In this document: one piece after another, positions 36,401 through 47,630 of the stretch | How the letters are laid out: each line of letters starts with the position of its first letter | Numbering within the stretch: position 1 is the first letter of the stretch | Assembly (NCBI RefSeq): GCF_033439725.1 | Contig: NW_026944384.1 | Span: forward strand, 4,464,001 to 4,528,000 | Origin: Neurospora tetraspora | Taxonomy: Eukaryota > Ascomycota > Sordariomycetes > Sordariales > Sordariaceae | DNA length: 64,000 bases | Reading direction: 5' to 3' | Translations under genes and position numbers: made by a program | The notes under the pieces: generated by a model | The model's input: only the letters and a program-made list of their open reading frames with translations | Database searches by the model: none | What the model was told of the DNA's origin: nothing

Positions 36401-36873
36401 CCTTCTCTCATAGATTCCGATTGGAAAAGACATTATGCAACTTGGGAATACCGGCATTTCCGTAACCGGAGTAGAGATTCCGCATTGGTGTTGCAGAAAG
36501 CGAAGATAGACAGGATGAGAGAGGAGAGGAGAGAAAGAAGCAAAAACAATAACACGTAAAAGGCAAGTCAGACAGTTGAACTGGATGACGAAGTGAATGA
36601 GTGAGTCAAGTCCGTTGACTGACATGAAGAAATCGCCAATGGCAGTCTTCTCGAAAATGAATGGTGTAGTTGGCTCCGGATCTTCGACCACCGCACACCA
36701 TTCGCGGAACCACAAGGGAGTTGACATGCAGACGTTGACGAGCAGGTGAGTTGACAGGCCATGGCTTGGCTTCGTTAACGAGCGGCTTGGCGGGAAGGGA
36801 CAGATTCGGAACACATCCGTTCGCTTCGACATCCCACGCGGAGGCTCCCACGGTAACACCCATCCTCGCCATA

Positions 36874-37150
36874 CAATCTAATACTGGTTTGTTTGTTAGC
36901 TTGGTACTCCTAGTATACTCGATGAGATCTATCCTGAATTATCCCAAACCTTATAAGGATAAAGTAAATAGCTAGGTACGGATCGGAAAGGGATCAATAA
37001 GATTCAATATGACATATTGAATTTCAGAAATAGTATATTCAAAGTAAGATTACGCTTTGGTTATAGAACGAAACGAATCAATTGGATATGAAAACGCCTG
37101 GGGAAGTTGACCCGAGGTCTCGAGCTAACAAACAAACCAGTATTGGACTG
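36874..37150. mobile_element. 277-bp miniature element, TA-flanked, family copy 1
   Basis: Both ends carry the inverted sequence CA(G/A)TC(C/T)AATACTGG followed by TTTGTTTGTTAGCT, about 28 bp with a few C/T-type differences. TA stands immediately outside both ends (36872-36873 and 37151-37152), as for Tc1/mariner or pogo elements, whose ends often start CAGT. There is no coding capacity. A second, inverted copy begins at 63902. Confidence 0.85.
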
Positions 37151-40100
37151 TATGTTGAGCGGCCGATTGCATCGAGTCAACTTTGGTCTTAAGCTCTGGC
37201 TCTCTAACTCGGCGAGTTTGAAAGCCGACGGTTCGTGGCCTGTTCCCCGCATCAGCAGCATCACTTGTTGTTGATTCAGGAATATTTCAAGTCTCTGATT
37301 TGGTCTTTTGTTTACGTCACCTGCTTGATGCTATTTGGCGTTCGAGTTGTCGGTTAGAATATGAAACAGGCCTATATTGTACTAACACGTATGTTGTTGA
37401 CATCGGTGTCGTAGCTTCACTGGCATCTCGGAGGACGGGATATCCCGTATATCAACAAATAACGGGCTGTATCGATGCCGGAAAACCAGCTATAGCATCA
37501 GTGGGCATTGAGACTTGGGACAATCAGCCACATCTGGCGAGACATGACTGCCGAGAAGGTTTGAAACAATGCGCTTTGTAATAGAAACGGCAAAAGGACA
37601 TCATGTGGGAAAGCAATCCAGAACAATTCGAGGTCATAGACTCATAGTAACCTCGGTGGTAAGGATGGCGAACGGTACATCATCGGAACTGAGTATGACG
37701 AGCTGGTCAAGATCTTTTCACCTCCAACGTCTTTGAGAGATATGATGGCGCTTCTTCGATATCATGAGCTCAAATCAGTCCCGAAATGGACATTCCGAAA
37801 TCACATGATGGGAATGAGACGTCTGCGACCCAGAAGATGGGCTGGCCAATGAGGTAGTACCAATGGGTTTCCCTTGTCTCAGAAGAAATTTTGATATAGA
37901 CAGTGTCGGGTATACTTAACCGTTGGCGAGGTCGTACTGCGATATACAGTCTCGATGGCTTTGATGAAGCTGGATGATATCATCTCAGCCAGGCAACATC
38001 AGGCTCGGTCTCTTTCACGGCTGATTCCATGTCATGCGGGGAGACGGTCCCAGTCCCAGGGGCCTGATGAACCATGAACGAGGTCATGCGCATCGGTGGT
38101 TGTGACGGCGGGATATGATGATGGTTGGCGCGCCAGTTTCATCACGTCCGATGTAGATGTTTCTTGTGCCGATTGCATGATGATCCAAGTTCTCTGGAGG
38201 ATGAGCCGAACCTCTGCAAGGTACGGGCGAGCACTCCCAGGTACAGGGCCCTGAGCGGCCAGGAGGGTGTCCAGCCATCAGCCAGTCGGCGAGCGAGGAC
38301 CATTCAGAGGCTCCACCCGTTCCTAGATGTGTGGAGAAGTGGCGCTTGCCCAATTCGAGATGATGAGCGACTCTCCAGCGAAACAGGTGCGCTACAGTGG
38401 ACTTCACGCCAGGGCGTCGGCGGGCTGGGAGGGTGCCAAGTGGAGAGGTCAATAATGAGGAATCAACAAATGGACAATCAATGGATGCGTGGACCGGCGA
38501 TTAATTGCGGACGGAATGACGCGAGGGAGATAAGATGGTGCTTGGTCGGGTACAACACGCTGCAAATGAGGTGACGGGGAGCAGCTATGTTGGTATACCA
38601 TCTCTTTGGTGCGCATGGTGTTGGTAACTGATGGAAGGCAAATGAAAGGGATGGGATAATGCTAACGTCGACGAATGTGACGCAATAGCAGCAACACTAT
38701 TTTTTATATGTAACCGCTTTATAGCTGAAGCTTTAGTGCTGACTGGAAGGTGAACAAGTGCGGCCTTGCCTCCTCGATCGCCGTCGCAACATCAACCAGG
38801 GCACCACTTCGCTTCACCAAAGTGGTTCTTGATGGAGATACCTTCCCAGCCCTTTGACGACCTCGCGTTATCTCATCAATGAAATTGTTTTCCGAGAATA
38901 CCGGCGTCACTCCTTTAGTCTGGCGTAGAACGTTGAGCAAAGTCCCTCGCTAGAATTTCTTCGCCTTCTCTGGCTTCCTTTTTGGCCGCCTTTTGGATCC
39001 TAGACTCCTCGGTTCTGCAGCAAACCAGCAACACCAAGACGGCAGCGCCAATATACCTAACCTAGCTTGGATCTTTCAGGGGCAGGGGGTCACCGGGCAC
39101 GCCTCTTTCGCGCCTCCCACGCCTCTCGCGCACGCTTTTTTTGGACAAGACACGTCTTTGATCTTGATCTCATCCATCCCCAGCTTCTCTCGATAGCCTT
39201 TGTCCTCCCGGCGTCACTCGAGGCAAACAACGTGCCCCTGACGCCCACCGCACTTGGCTCTTTGTCATCGACCTCCCCTTGACGCCCAAACAGAACGCCC
39301 CGGATTCCTCGCGTCAGCATCGACTGCTACGGCGCTGTAACATTGAGGACACCCTCACCTGCCTCACACTCCTTCAAAACGGAGAACTAGGGGGGGGCGC
39401 GAGAGGGGTGCCACTTGACCAGGGACTTTTTGCTGGGGTTGGCTAGCCTACCGCACTGGCAGCTAGGGGCGTTCAAGGGTCGCATCCAAGGGTTGCCGGG
39501 GTAGGTCGTCCACCTTCACCCTCACCGACCTGATCATCCTTCTTCAACGCTTTCTCGCCGTTCATACAATTCTTCCCGATTCCGACAACATTCCATTATC
39601 GAGACGCACCGAGACACCGTTGTGTCGTCTTCCCCGCATTTTTACTTCCCGCTGTCGTCTAGCCCACCGACAGCCTTGTGGTGCTTAGCCCCGTTCCTCC
39701 TCGCTCAACGGGAATCCTCGACTCCAGCTCGTGGCGCGCATTCCTTCGAGTTCAGTCTTCGACCAACCGAATCCAACATCCAACTGCAACTGAGAAGATC
39801 CGGGGACCCAGGAACCACTTGGTGTTCTCCCGTTTAATATCCTACCGCCCGCGAACAGACCAGCCTTTGTTGCTCGACCGCCTAAACGATTACCTGGCAT
39901 CCCGCTTGACGTAAAGCCTTCGATCGCCTTAGGCCTTACCTGCTTTAGGCACTGGGTTGGACAGACCTCGGGGATTTGGGGTGATACGTGTAATAGGCAG
40001 CGTTCTGGATGAAGCATTTGCGGAATAAAGCACCCGTTGTTACAACATTAGCTTTGGTCATTCGCTTCGCTCCTTCTAACTTCCCCCAGCAAACTCGGGG

Positions 40101-40176
40101 ACCTGCATGGTGGTTCCTTCCAATTCAGCCCTTTTCAACCGTTAAGTGACGCGGCTCAAGCCCAAAGAAGGCAAGA

Positions 40177-43100
40177 ATGGCTTCGGAAAGCTTCATGCCG
40201 ACAGTAAAATGCTCCTCATGCGGATCCCAAGTTCCGATATTACTGATGGGCGAACATGTTTGCGCCGGAGGGTCAGACGCAGATGATAAGGCAGACCCAT
40301 CACCAGCAGACGAACCTTCTTCAGCCGCTCCGCCAGCCCCGGCAACTTCACTGTTTGGTCGACTGAATCCTTTTAGTGCCTCTCAGGCGCCTCAAGTAGA
40401 CACTACTGTCGCTGGTAGGTCTCATCCTTGATGTGCTTCAGATTCCCGTACTGACGATGGCTTCTCAGATCGACTATCCACAGGTCCATCCCAAGACACT
40501 CGCGGATCGATAAGTTTGTCGCCAAAGACCCAAAGTGGACGACCTGGTCTCGGGAGCACCGATGATTTACAAGCGTTGCGCCGGCCCAGCGCCTTCGCAA
40601 CGGGTAACGCGGACCGAGCCCCAAACTTGCTACAACGTATGAACAGCATGACCCCTGGGCCATTTGATACGGACCGACGGCCGTCGGCTGATTTCCGTCC
40701 GACTACGCCCCTGGGACGCAGCATGACAGACTTGCGACCAAACACACCAGCGCGAAGCATGACAGACCTTCGACCAAATACACCAGCGCGGAGCATGACA
40801 GACCTAGGACCTAACACGCCAGCAGGCAGCATGGCAGATCTGCGACTAAACACACCAGCGCGGAGCATGACAGACCTAGGACCAAACACACCAGCACGCA
40901 GCATGACAGACCTAGGACCAAACACACTAGCACGCAGCATGACAGACCTAGGACCAAACACACTAGCACGCAGCATGACAGATCTGCGACCAACCACCCC
41001 GATTCAACGGCCAGGGACATCGGCATCAAACATTTCTGCTGGACCCGGAAACCCGGTGACGCCAATGAGAGGGAACGGACCTGAAGGATTTGGCCCTCCC
41101 CAACGAGGGCCTCCCCCACGGGGGCCGCCGCCAACAGGGCCTCCTCCATCGGGACCAGTTCAACAAGACCTGAAGCCCGACAACGCCTTCACCATGCTGA
41201 ATCGCGCCGCGACCTTTCACGGGCCAAACCATACTCCAGAACCGCCACACCGGACACCGTCTGCACCTGGATTCCGTCCCGAACGACCCCGACGACCGTC
41301 CGAAGCAGCTAGAGATGCTGCAAGGGGCCCGGTGCCAGGCCCGAGGCCAGGCGCGATGTCAGGTCCGATCCCAATGACGGATGATCGAATGAGAAGGCCG
41401 AGTAGAGGCCCAGACACATCCCGTCCCCCACCGCCGCGAACCGGCCTCGTTCGGGCGAGAACTACAGGGCCAGATGGAGCCCCTGCCGTGCCAGCCATCA
41501 ATCTCGCGGAGGAATTCGGAGTAGGAAACCCATATCATACACCATCCGAATCCGTTTCATCCAATGGGTCGAGCCAGGCTTCATCCAATGGCTCAACCCA
41601 AGGTACTACCTTGGAGCGCCGACCTAGTCAAGCAAGTCAGGCTAGCTCAAGGACGAGCCCACCCCGATCTGTGGCATCCAGTGGGAGGAAAGGATCGGAC
41701 ACGCCCACATTTGACAGCTCTGTAACAAGGGCGAGCCCACCCCAATCTATGGCATCCAGTGGGAGGAAAGGATCGGACACGCCCACATTTGACAGCTCTG
41801 TAACAAGGGCGAGCCCATCCCGATCTGTGGCATCCAGTGGGAGGAAAGGATCGGACACGCCCACATTTGACAGCTCTGTAACAGACCTACAGGTGGACGA
41901 GGATGGAGGTAAACTGACGCGGACACCCTCTACGCAATCAGTCCCTTATGATGGTGGTATTCCTCAAATGCTCCGGAAGCTGAGACCACCACCCCTAAGC
42001 AAAAGGCCACCTCCTCCAGAAGGTGGATATGATCCACGAATCGACCCACGCTTGCAGCGGAATAAGTCACCCTTGGCTTCACCTGCTCTTGATCTTTCAG
42101 GTCTCGACGACCCGAATGCCCAATTTGATCGCGGAGTCTCCCCACAGCCCGCACCATCTGCATCTCCGCTGCTGGCCTCGGCAACAATCGAGAGAAGGGA
42201 TCGATCCTCAACTGCAACCGCGAATAGCCAACAGGAACGCCCGCCTTCTCAATCCCCTCAACGTCCAACAGAGCGGAGCAGTCGCCAGTCCCTGTCCGCA
42301 CCAGATGTGCAACAACAGGAGCCCCCACAACCGGAATCTCCCACGTCTCCGGCGGAGGAGAAACCCGAGCCTCGAATCGAAACCCAGGCTAAGGAACGAC
42401 AGCCTTCTCAGCCGCCGCAAGCCACTGAGCCGCCAGTTGTGAAGCCCGACGAAGAGCAACAAGAACCGGAGACGCAAACAAGCCCACGGGCTCCAGGACC
42501 CGACGACCAGCAGCGTGGGAGTATCGATCGAACAGCAAGGCTGGATCAAGAACGGGAGCGGACGCCCTCACAGCCTCGACAGGCTCCTCCGACTACCTCA
42601 TCTCGTGGCGACTGCAAAGGCTGCAGCCTGCCCATCACAGGCAAATCCATTTCCAGCGCGGACGGCCGTCTGACGGGACGCTACCATAAAGCCTGTTTCG
42701 TCTGCTCGACCTGTCGCCAGCCCTTCTCCTCCGCCACCTTCTACGTCCACCAGGACCGACCGTACTGCGAGCGCCACTACCACGAGCTCAACGGAAGTCT
42801 CTGCGGAAGCTGCGACAACGGTATCGAAGGCCAATACCTCGAGGACGAACGGCGCAGGAAGCACCACGTCGGCTGTTTCCGGTGTGGCGATTGCAAACTC
42901 GTGCTGAAGGATGGCTATTTCGAGGTCAACGGGAAGGCCTATTGCGAAAAGGACGCTTGGAGGAGGGTGCAGTGGCTCGCTAGTAACGGCGGTGGGGGCC
43001 CAGGTCGGAAGCCTCCTCCGCCCGGACCGCGGTTCGGACCTCCTGGAGCGGGGGGGCCACCACGGACTGGACCTATGGGACCTGGTATGGGTGGTATGGG

Positions 43101-43200
43101 CCGCCCCGGCATGGGTCCGGGCGCACATGAACTACCGCCGCCGGGCATACCGCGCATGGAGAAGCGTATGACTAGATTTGGCATGATGTCAGCTGCTTAA
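40177..43200 (+). CDS. LIM-domain protein, paxillin-like (Pxl1/PaxB type)
   Basis: Two exons: 40177-40414 and 40469-43200, 989 residues. The intron is 40415-40468 (54 nt, GTAGGT donor, branch TACTGAC shortly before the acceptor). A first AG at 40440-40441 would leave only 27 nt, so the second one is used. The N-terminus has a CxxC pair (CSSCGSQVP) followed by H-x-C. About 700 residues of proline-, serine- and arginine-rich, probably disordered sequence follow, with two repeat arrays. Two LIM domains lie at about 793-845 (starting CKGCSLP) and 852-910 (starting CGSCDNG), with the full set of cysteine and histidine ligands. A glycine/proline-rich tail (GPGMGGMGRPGMGPG) closes the protein. Fungal proteins of this kind act at growth sites and the division ring. 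That role is inferred from the family. Confidence 0.88.
40717..41004 (+). repeat. Coding minisatellite, 8 units of 36 bp
   Basis: Eight head-to-tail copies of a 12-residue unit, consensus RSMTDLxPNTPA, where x is R or G. Unit 4 (GSMADLRLNTPA) and the last unit are the most diverged. Each unit offers S/T-P and S-M-T phosphorylation-type sites. The length is a multiple of three, so copy gain or loss keeps the frame. Confidence 0.95.
41650..41883 (+). repeat. Coding repeat, 3 units of 78 bp
   Basis: Three 26-residue units, each ending GRKGSDTPTFDSSVT, lie at 41650-41727, 41728-41805 and 41806-41883. The last 60 bases of the units are practically identical, including third codon positions, so the expansion is recent or kept uniform by conversion. 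Confidence 0.95.
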
Positions 43201-45431
43201 GTAGAGGCACTCTTGAGAGCCGAGTGATGGTTCTCTCCAAAGGTTTACATATTCCCCTCTCTCTTATGAGAAGGGAGGGAGGGAGAGGGGCCGCTCTTGA
43301 CTGGAATATTGTCTCGGCCTCGTTCTCCCTTGCGGTATGCACACATACGGCTACTCGCGTTTTGTGCGCAAGAAACTTTTTCTTTTGGATATCATCGCTA
43401 CCCATAGACTGGGTTCGATCCGACACTTTACTTACTTTACTTTCTTGGTTCATTTCTGATACCCATACCAACTAGTTTGGCTTTATTTACACAATCCCCT
43501 TTTTTCCTTTCCCTTTGTAAAAAAAACACAATAACATGTAATTTCTGATGATAATCTCACAATGTATAGCAACAACAATTCATCTCCAAAACCTACTCTA
43601 TCTACTCGTGGGTAGTTATGTAGGAGCAGATGGGGATTCGGAACAGGCAGGGGAGAAGGAAAGGAAGAGGGACTTGAGTTTCAGGAGTTGCTGGGAAAGG
43701 AAGCACGTGAGCGAGCTGAGGATCCTACTGTGACATATCAAGGGTCGGGTAGTAGTACAACCGGGAGGTTGCAGCGCCAGATTGCCCCAGGGGCAAATGG
43801 ATATGAGAGAGAGGGGAGGGAGGAAAGGAGCAAGATAGAGAGTACAAATATACACGCTGTAGCACGCAATGCGTCACAGTAGTTGAATCCAGCCATTGGC
43901 CATCGTCACTATTCATCTTCGTGTTCCCCCTTGTGCTTGTGGGTGAGTACTACCGAGCTGAGGTGGTCTCGGCAGTTGGACTTTTTGGCCGTACTTTTGC
44001 TTAGAGGGCCTCGAGGAAGCGGAAGAGGTGAGTGAGTGTGACGTTCGCTTGGGAGTTGTGAAACCAAACGGTCGTCAGGGGTACCCGGACACTTGGGTAG
44101 GTAGATCTGGGGGATCTCCAGATTGCATGCATGGGTCCATCTACATTCCTGCGGTTGGAAGATGTGTGGTCATGAGGTTGTATTGGTTATTCTCCATATA
44201 GTCTCTTGCGATTCACATGTCCTTATCCCCGTGAACACTCGTTTGCAAGGCTCCTATCTGTCTGTGAACGAAGATGAGTGCAGTGTTTTCCACCATGGAT
44301 CCAAACAAACCAAATTGTTTGTCCACATCCGGGAGACGGCTCGGTGCGTAGCCGTTTAATTTGCCGGGGTAATTCTAAGCCTCTATTCTAGAGTCTAGAC
44401 TGTCAGGATTCCCGTGAGGAATCGCCAAGAAGGTAGATAGCCATAAGGAGGCTGATGAAGACAGGTTATTGCCTAGTATGATTCTTGCAGTTACGAGACG
44501 GAAGGATCTGAGAAATGCACATTTGGCGGTGATTTGCTGTTCTTCCGTAGGCTGGGTACTATACACCAGATCACGCAAAGTGGTAATTCCCAGTCGGCCG
44601 GTGTTGGATTCTTGTCGATACCATCCTGGGACGGGCACTTACACATCCGCAGTCTCCATGCCAGCCCGTAAGGACATTCGGGTTCATCCATCCCCTCCTG
44701 TCTGCATTGCGGAAAGTGGTGCCCTCTTTTATAGTCCGCAGTGTCTAAGTATTTTGACGGGAGGCCAGCGCCACGCACAAGTTTCCGTGTCAACAGCGCG
44801 GGCAGGTGCTGTCCTCGCCCAAGTGAACGATGTTTCCCGTCGAAGTGGATGTTACAAACGGAGAGCTCCTTCCATTTTCATCCCATCATTTCTGGACCGG
44901 CTGGTTAGTTAGTCGTAACACGTGGATAAGGTACGGCCGACGTTCAGGTTTCTTCGTCCAAGTGAAGGGGGAAGGAACCAAGGTGCGCGCTGATAAGGGC
45001 GTTACGTGTTTCATCGTGCTACCTCTTGCTGTCCTTGATGTCTCGCCAGGCCGCTTGCAAGTTGCCGATCACAGTACCCAGACATTTGATAGTATGGTGA
45101 TTGAATTGATTCCAGCATCTATCGAGATTGCCCGCCCGCATCCCTTCGAGTTCTTCAAGTCGACCTGCGGGCCACGAAGACACCTTGTCTTGCCCCTCCC
45201 CCTCTTCTTCCTTACTCCTCGAGCGAGCGCTTCACTTTCCGCTAACTATCTCCTTGATCATGATTTCGACTACCAAATCACAATCTTTCTCTGTTAGGTT
45301 TTCCAAGTGGTACTAGGCGGGACTGTTTGATACGGTCAGGCGGTCGTCGCCTTCATTGCGCGCTTACGGAGCACAGGCACCTGGAGTGCCTACACCTCAG
45401 CCATTCGAACCTCGCACTCGTTTTCTCAACC
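43201..45431. other. Intergenic, between LIM and DUF3405 genes
   Basis: About 2.2 kb with the 3' end of the LIM gene and the promoter of the next gene. Frames up to 155 codons (44830-45297, +) show no domain. A GGTTCGATCC word at 43412-43421 is not part of a foldable tRNA. No repeat was seen. Confidence 0.5.
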
Positions 45432-47630
45432 ATGATAGTCAGACTCCGGCGTCAGCGGGCGCTGGGCCAGCCCATCGTTCTTGTTTCCATTATACTTGTC
45501 ATACTTGTTACGGCGAGTTTTCTTCTTAGAAGCCAACGATACAAGTCGATACAGCTGTCGGAAGCGACCGACTTCACCAAGCCGCCGCCCTCGGGTGGCG
45601 CAACAACTACGCAGGTCCATGAGGTGATACACTCCGACACTGAGGTCGATAGTCACCAGGAAGTACCAACACAGGAAGAGTTCGAGGAGGAGAGTAGGGA
45701 GCTGCTAGAGTAAGCCATGTCCCTGAGTGGCAGCATTCAGCCAGTCAAGTCCAGTCGCACTGACAATTTTGACCGATATAGTAATCCCGACGCGGGCGCG
45801 ATTTACGGAAATACCCTCGAGACACTCATCGATAAAGAAAAGCGAACGGCTCAACAGAAGAAGTTCCTCACAAGAACAGGGAGCAAGGTGCCCTACAGTC
45901 TCGACAAGCCGTATATCTTCAACCCATATCCACAATATAACAGTCGAACATGCTTGGGTCCAACAGGGAAAGAGGTGGAAGATATCCACGTCTTCAAAGG
46001 TCACCCAGCCAGGTTCCCGGAGTCTGGTTTTGGCAGCTACGAGGTTTTGGGGATTGACAAGAATCTTTGCTTTGAGCGAGAAACCAGGCTGGGTCCGTAC
46101 GGGGTGGCACCCGTCGAGGATAAGGATGGGCAACCTGTTGATTGGGACAAGGTGGACTGGGGAGGGCTTCAGTTGCAGTGTCTGGAGAAGAACAAGGGAC
46201 GGTTTGCGACGGAACATCCTGCCAACAGCTTCTCCGACAGCAACAGCGGATTCCACGTGGCGACAGAAAGAGAACACAGGGCAGACGGGCCTACAGACTC
46301 GATCCCGAATAACACGAAACGATGGTGGACTCCGAAAAAGCAATATGGATCGCCTACCAACATGACGGGTAGAACTGACACGTCGGTAACGGAGCCGAAA
46401 AGCGCCGTGCTTCTGCGCTCTTATACGGGGAAGAAATACACAGAGAACGACAAGCAAGTTATCAGATCCATGGTGACGGAGCTGAGCTTGCGAACAGGAG
46501 GACAATATCAAGTCTTCCTTTTCGTTCATGTCAAGGAGGACCGCGACATCTGGTCGGACGACAAAGCCTATGAAGAAGTCTTGGATACTGCCGTTCCTGT
46601 CGAATTTAGAGGGATGACGGTGCTTTGGGATGAGGCATCCATGAAGTTGGTATATCCCAAACTGAGCAAGGAGGCGATCCGAGTCCACAACGCACAGTTT
46701 CTGTCTGTCCAAGTATTCATGCAGAAGTTCCGAGAGTTCGACTACGTCTGGAACTGGGAGTTGGATAGTCGTCTGACCGGCCATCATTACGACTTTTTGA
46801 TTAAGCTTATTGACTTTAGCAGGAAGCAACCAAGAAAAGGGCTGTGGGAACGAAACGAACGGTTTTATATCCCATCTTACCATGGTGATTATGACACGGA
46901 ATTCCGCAAGAGCGTTAAACAGGCCGCTGGTCAAGATTCCATATGGGGCGCCCCTAACTTACCCGTCGTCAACCCGATCGGGCCAAAACCACCAGTTTCA
47001 ACACCAGAGCTGGACCGATATGAGTGGGGTGTCGGCGAGGAAGCTGATCTCATCACCCTGTCGCCGATGTTCAACCCTATAGACAGCAACTGGGTTCTGC
47101 GCGATCAAGTGTGGGGTTACCAATCCGACGCCTTCTCAGGCAAAGATCTCCCTCGCAGAGCCACCATCATCACGCAAGCGCGATTGTCGAGGAAGCTTGT
47201 CGATGTCATGCACGCCGAGAACCTCAAGGGGAATCACGTCGGCTCCGAAATGGTAGCCCCAACTACTGCCCTGATCCACGGACTCAAAGCCGTATACGCC
47301 CCGATGCCCGTGTTCTTCGACAGGCCATGGAACAGCACTCAGCTGGCGCGATGGTTCAACGGTGGACCGCGAGGGCAGAGCGGCGGGCTGGGGAGCGCGA
47401 TGGGATGGGGCAGAGAAGGGCGTTTCCAGGGTGCCACGTGGTACTTCCGCGCCGTCCCGCCGCCACGGTTGTATAACAACTGGATGGGATATGAAGATAC
47501 GGGTATCGGGGGTGCCGAGTGGGAGCGTAGTCATGGGAGACCGTGTCTGCCTGCCATGTTTCTCCATCCGCTCAAGGACGTGAGGCCGACACCGAAGGGG
47601 TATACGTCTGAGTCGAAGTTGCCATACTGA
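45432..47630 (+). CDS. Type II membrane protein with DUF3405 (glycosyltransferase-like) domain
   Basis: Two exons: 45432-45709 and 45782-47630, 708 residues. The unspliced sequence has an in-frame TAA at 45711-45713 followed soon by an ATG at 45717, which invites a wrong split into two genes. A 72-nt intron (45710-45781, GTAAGC donor, CACTGAC branch, TATAG acceptor) removes the stop and joins ELL-D-NPDAGAIYG. A basic N-terminus (MIVRLRRQR) and one hydrophobic span at residues 14-32 make a signal anchor, so the body should face the Golgi or ER lumen. The luminal domain contains EFDYVWNWELDSRLTGHHYDF, quoted here as the parts FDYVWNWELDSR and TGHHYDF, which resembles a nucleotide-sugar-dependent fold with an acidic metal site. 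DUF3405 has no proven reaction that I know. Confidence 0.87.

Larger units (their letters stand above)
33269..40176. other. 6.9-kb stretch without a supported gene
   Basis: The inl promoter occupies the left end and the LIM-gene promoter and leader the right end. Between them I find no frame with a recognisable domain and no tRNA. The longest frames are 120-210 codons (for example 35102-35728, +), with no conserved pattern and mixed codon use. A CA-rich patch (about 35870-35900) and a 277-bp inverted-repeat element (36874-37150) lie inside. The CT-rich stretch at about 39520-39640 looks like the region just before a transcription start. Confidence 0.5.

Noticed and set aside
40415-40441. 27-nt intron in the LIM gene
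   Set aside because: Too short to splice. The next AG gives a 54-nt intron in the same phase with a good branch point.
40422-40997. Minus-strand frame with a GPRSVMLRA repeat
   Set aside because: Antisense shadow of the 36-bp coding repeats of the LIM gene.
43411-43421. GGTTCGATCC, a perfect B-box word
   Set aside because: No pairing T stem, no acceptor stem and no A box at a suitable distance.
45705-46934. 409-codon minus-strand frame opposite the DUF3405 gene
   Set aside because: Lies wholly inside a well-supported gene on the plus strand and shows no domain.
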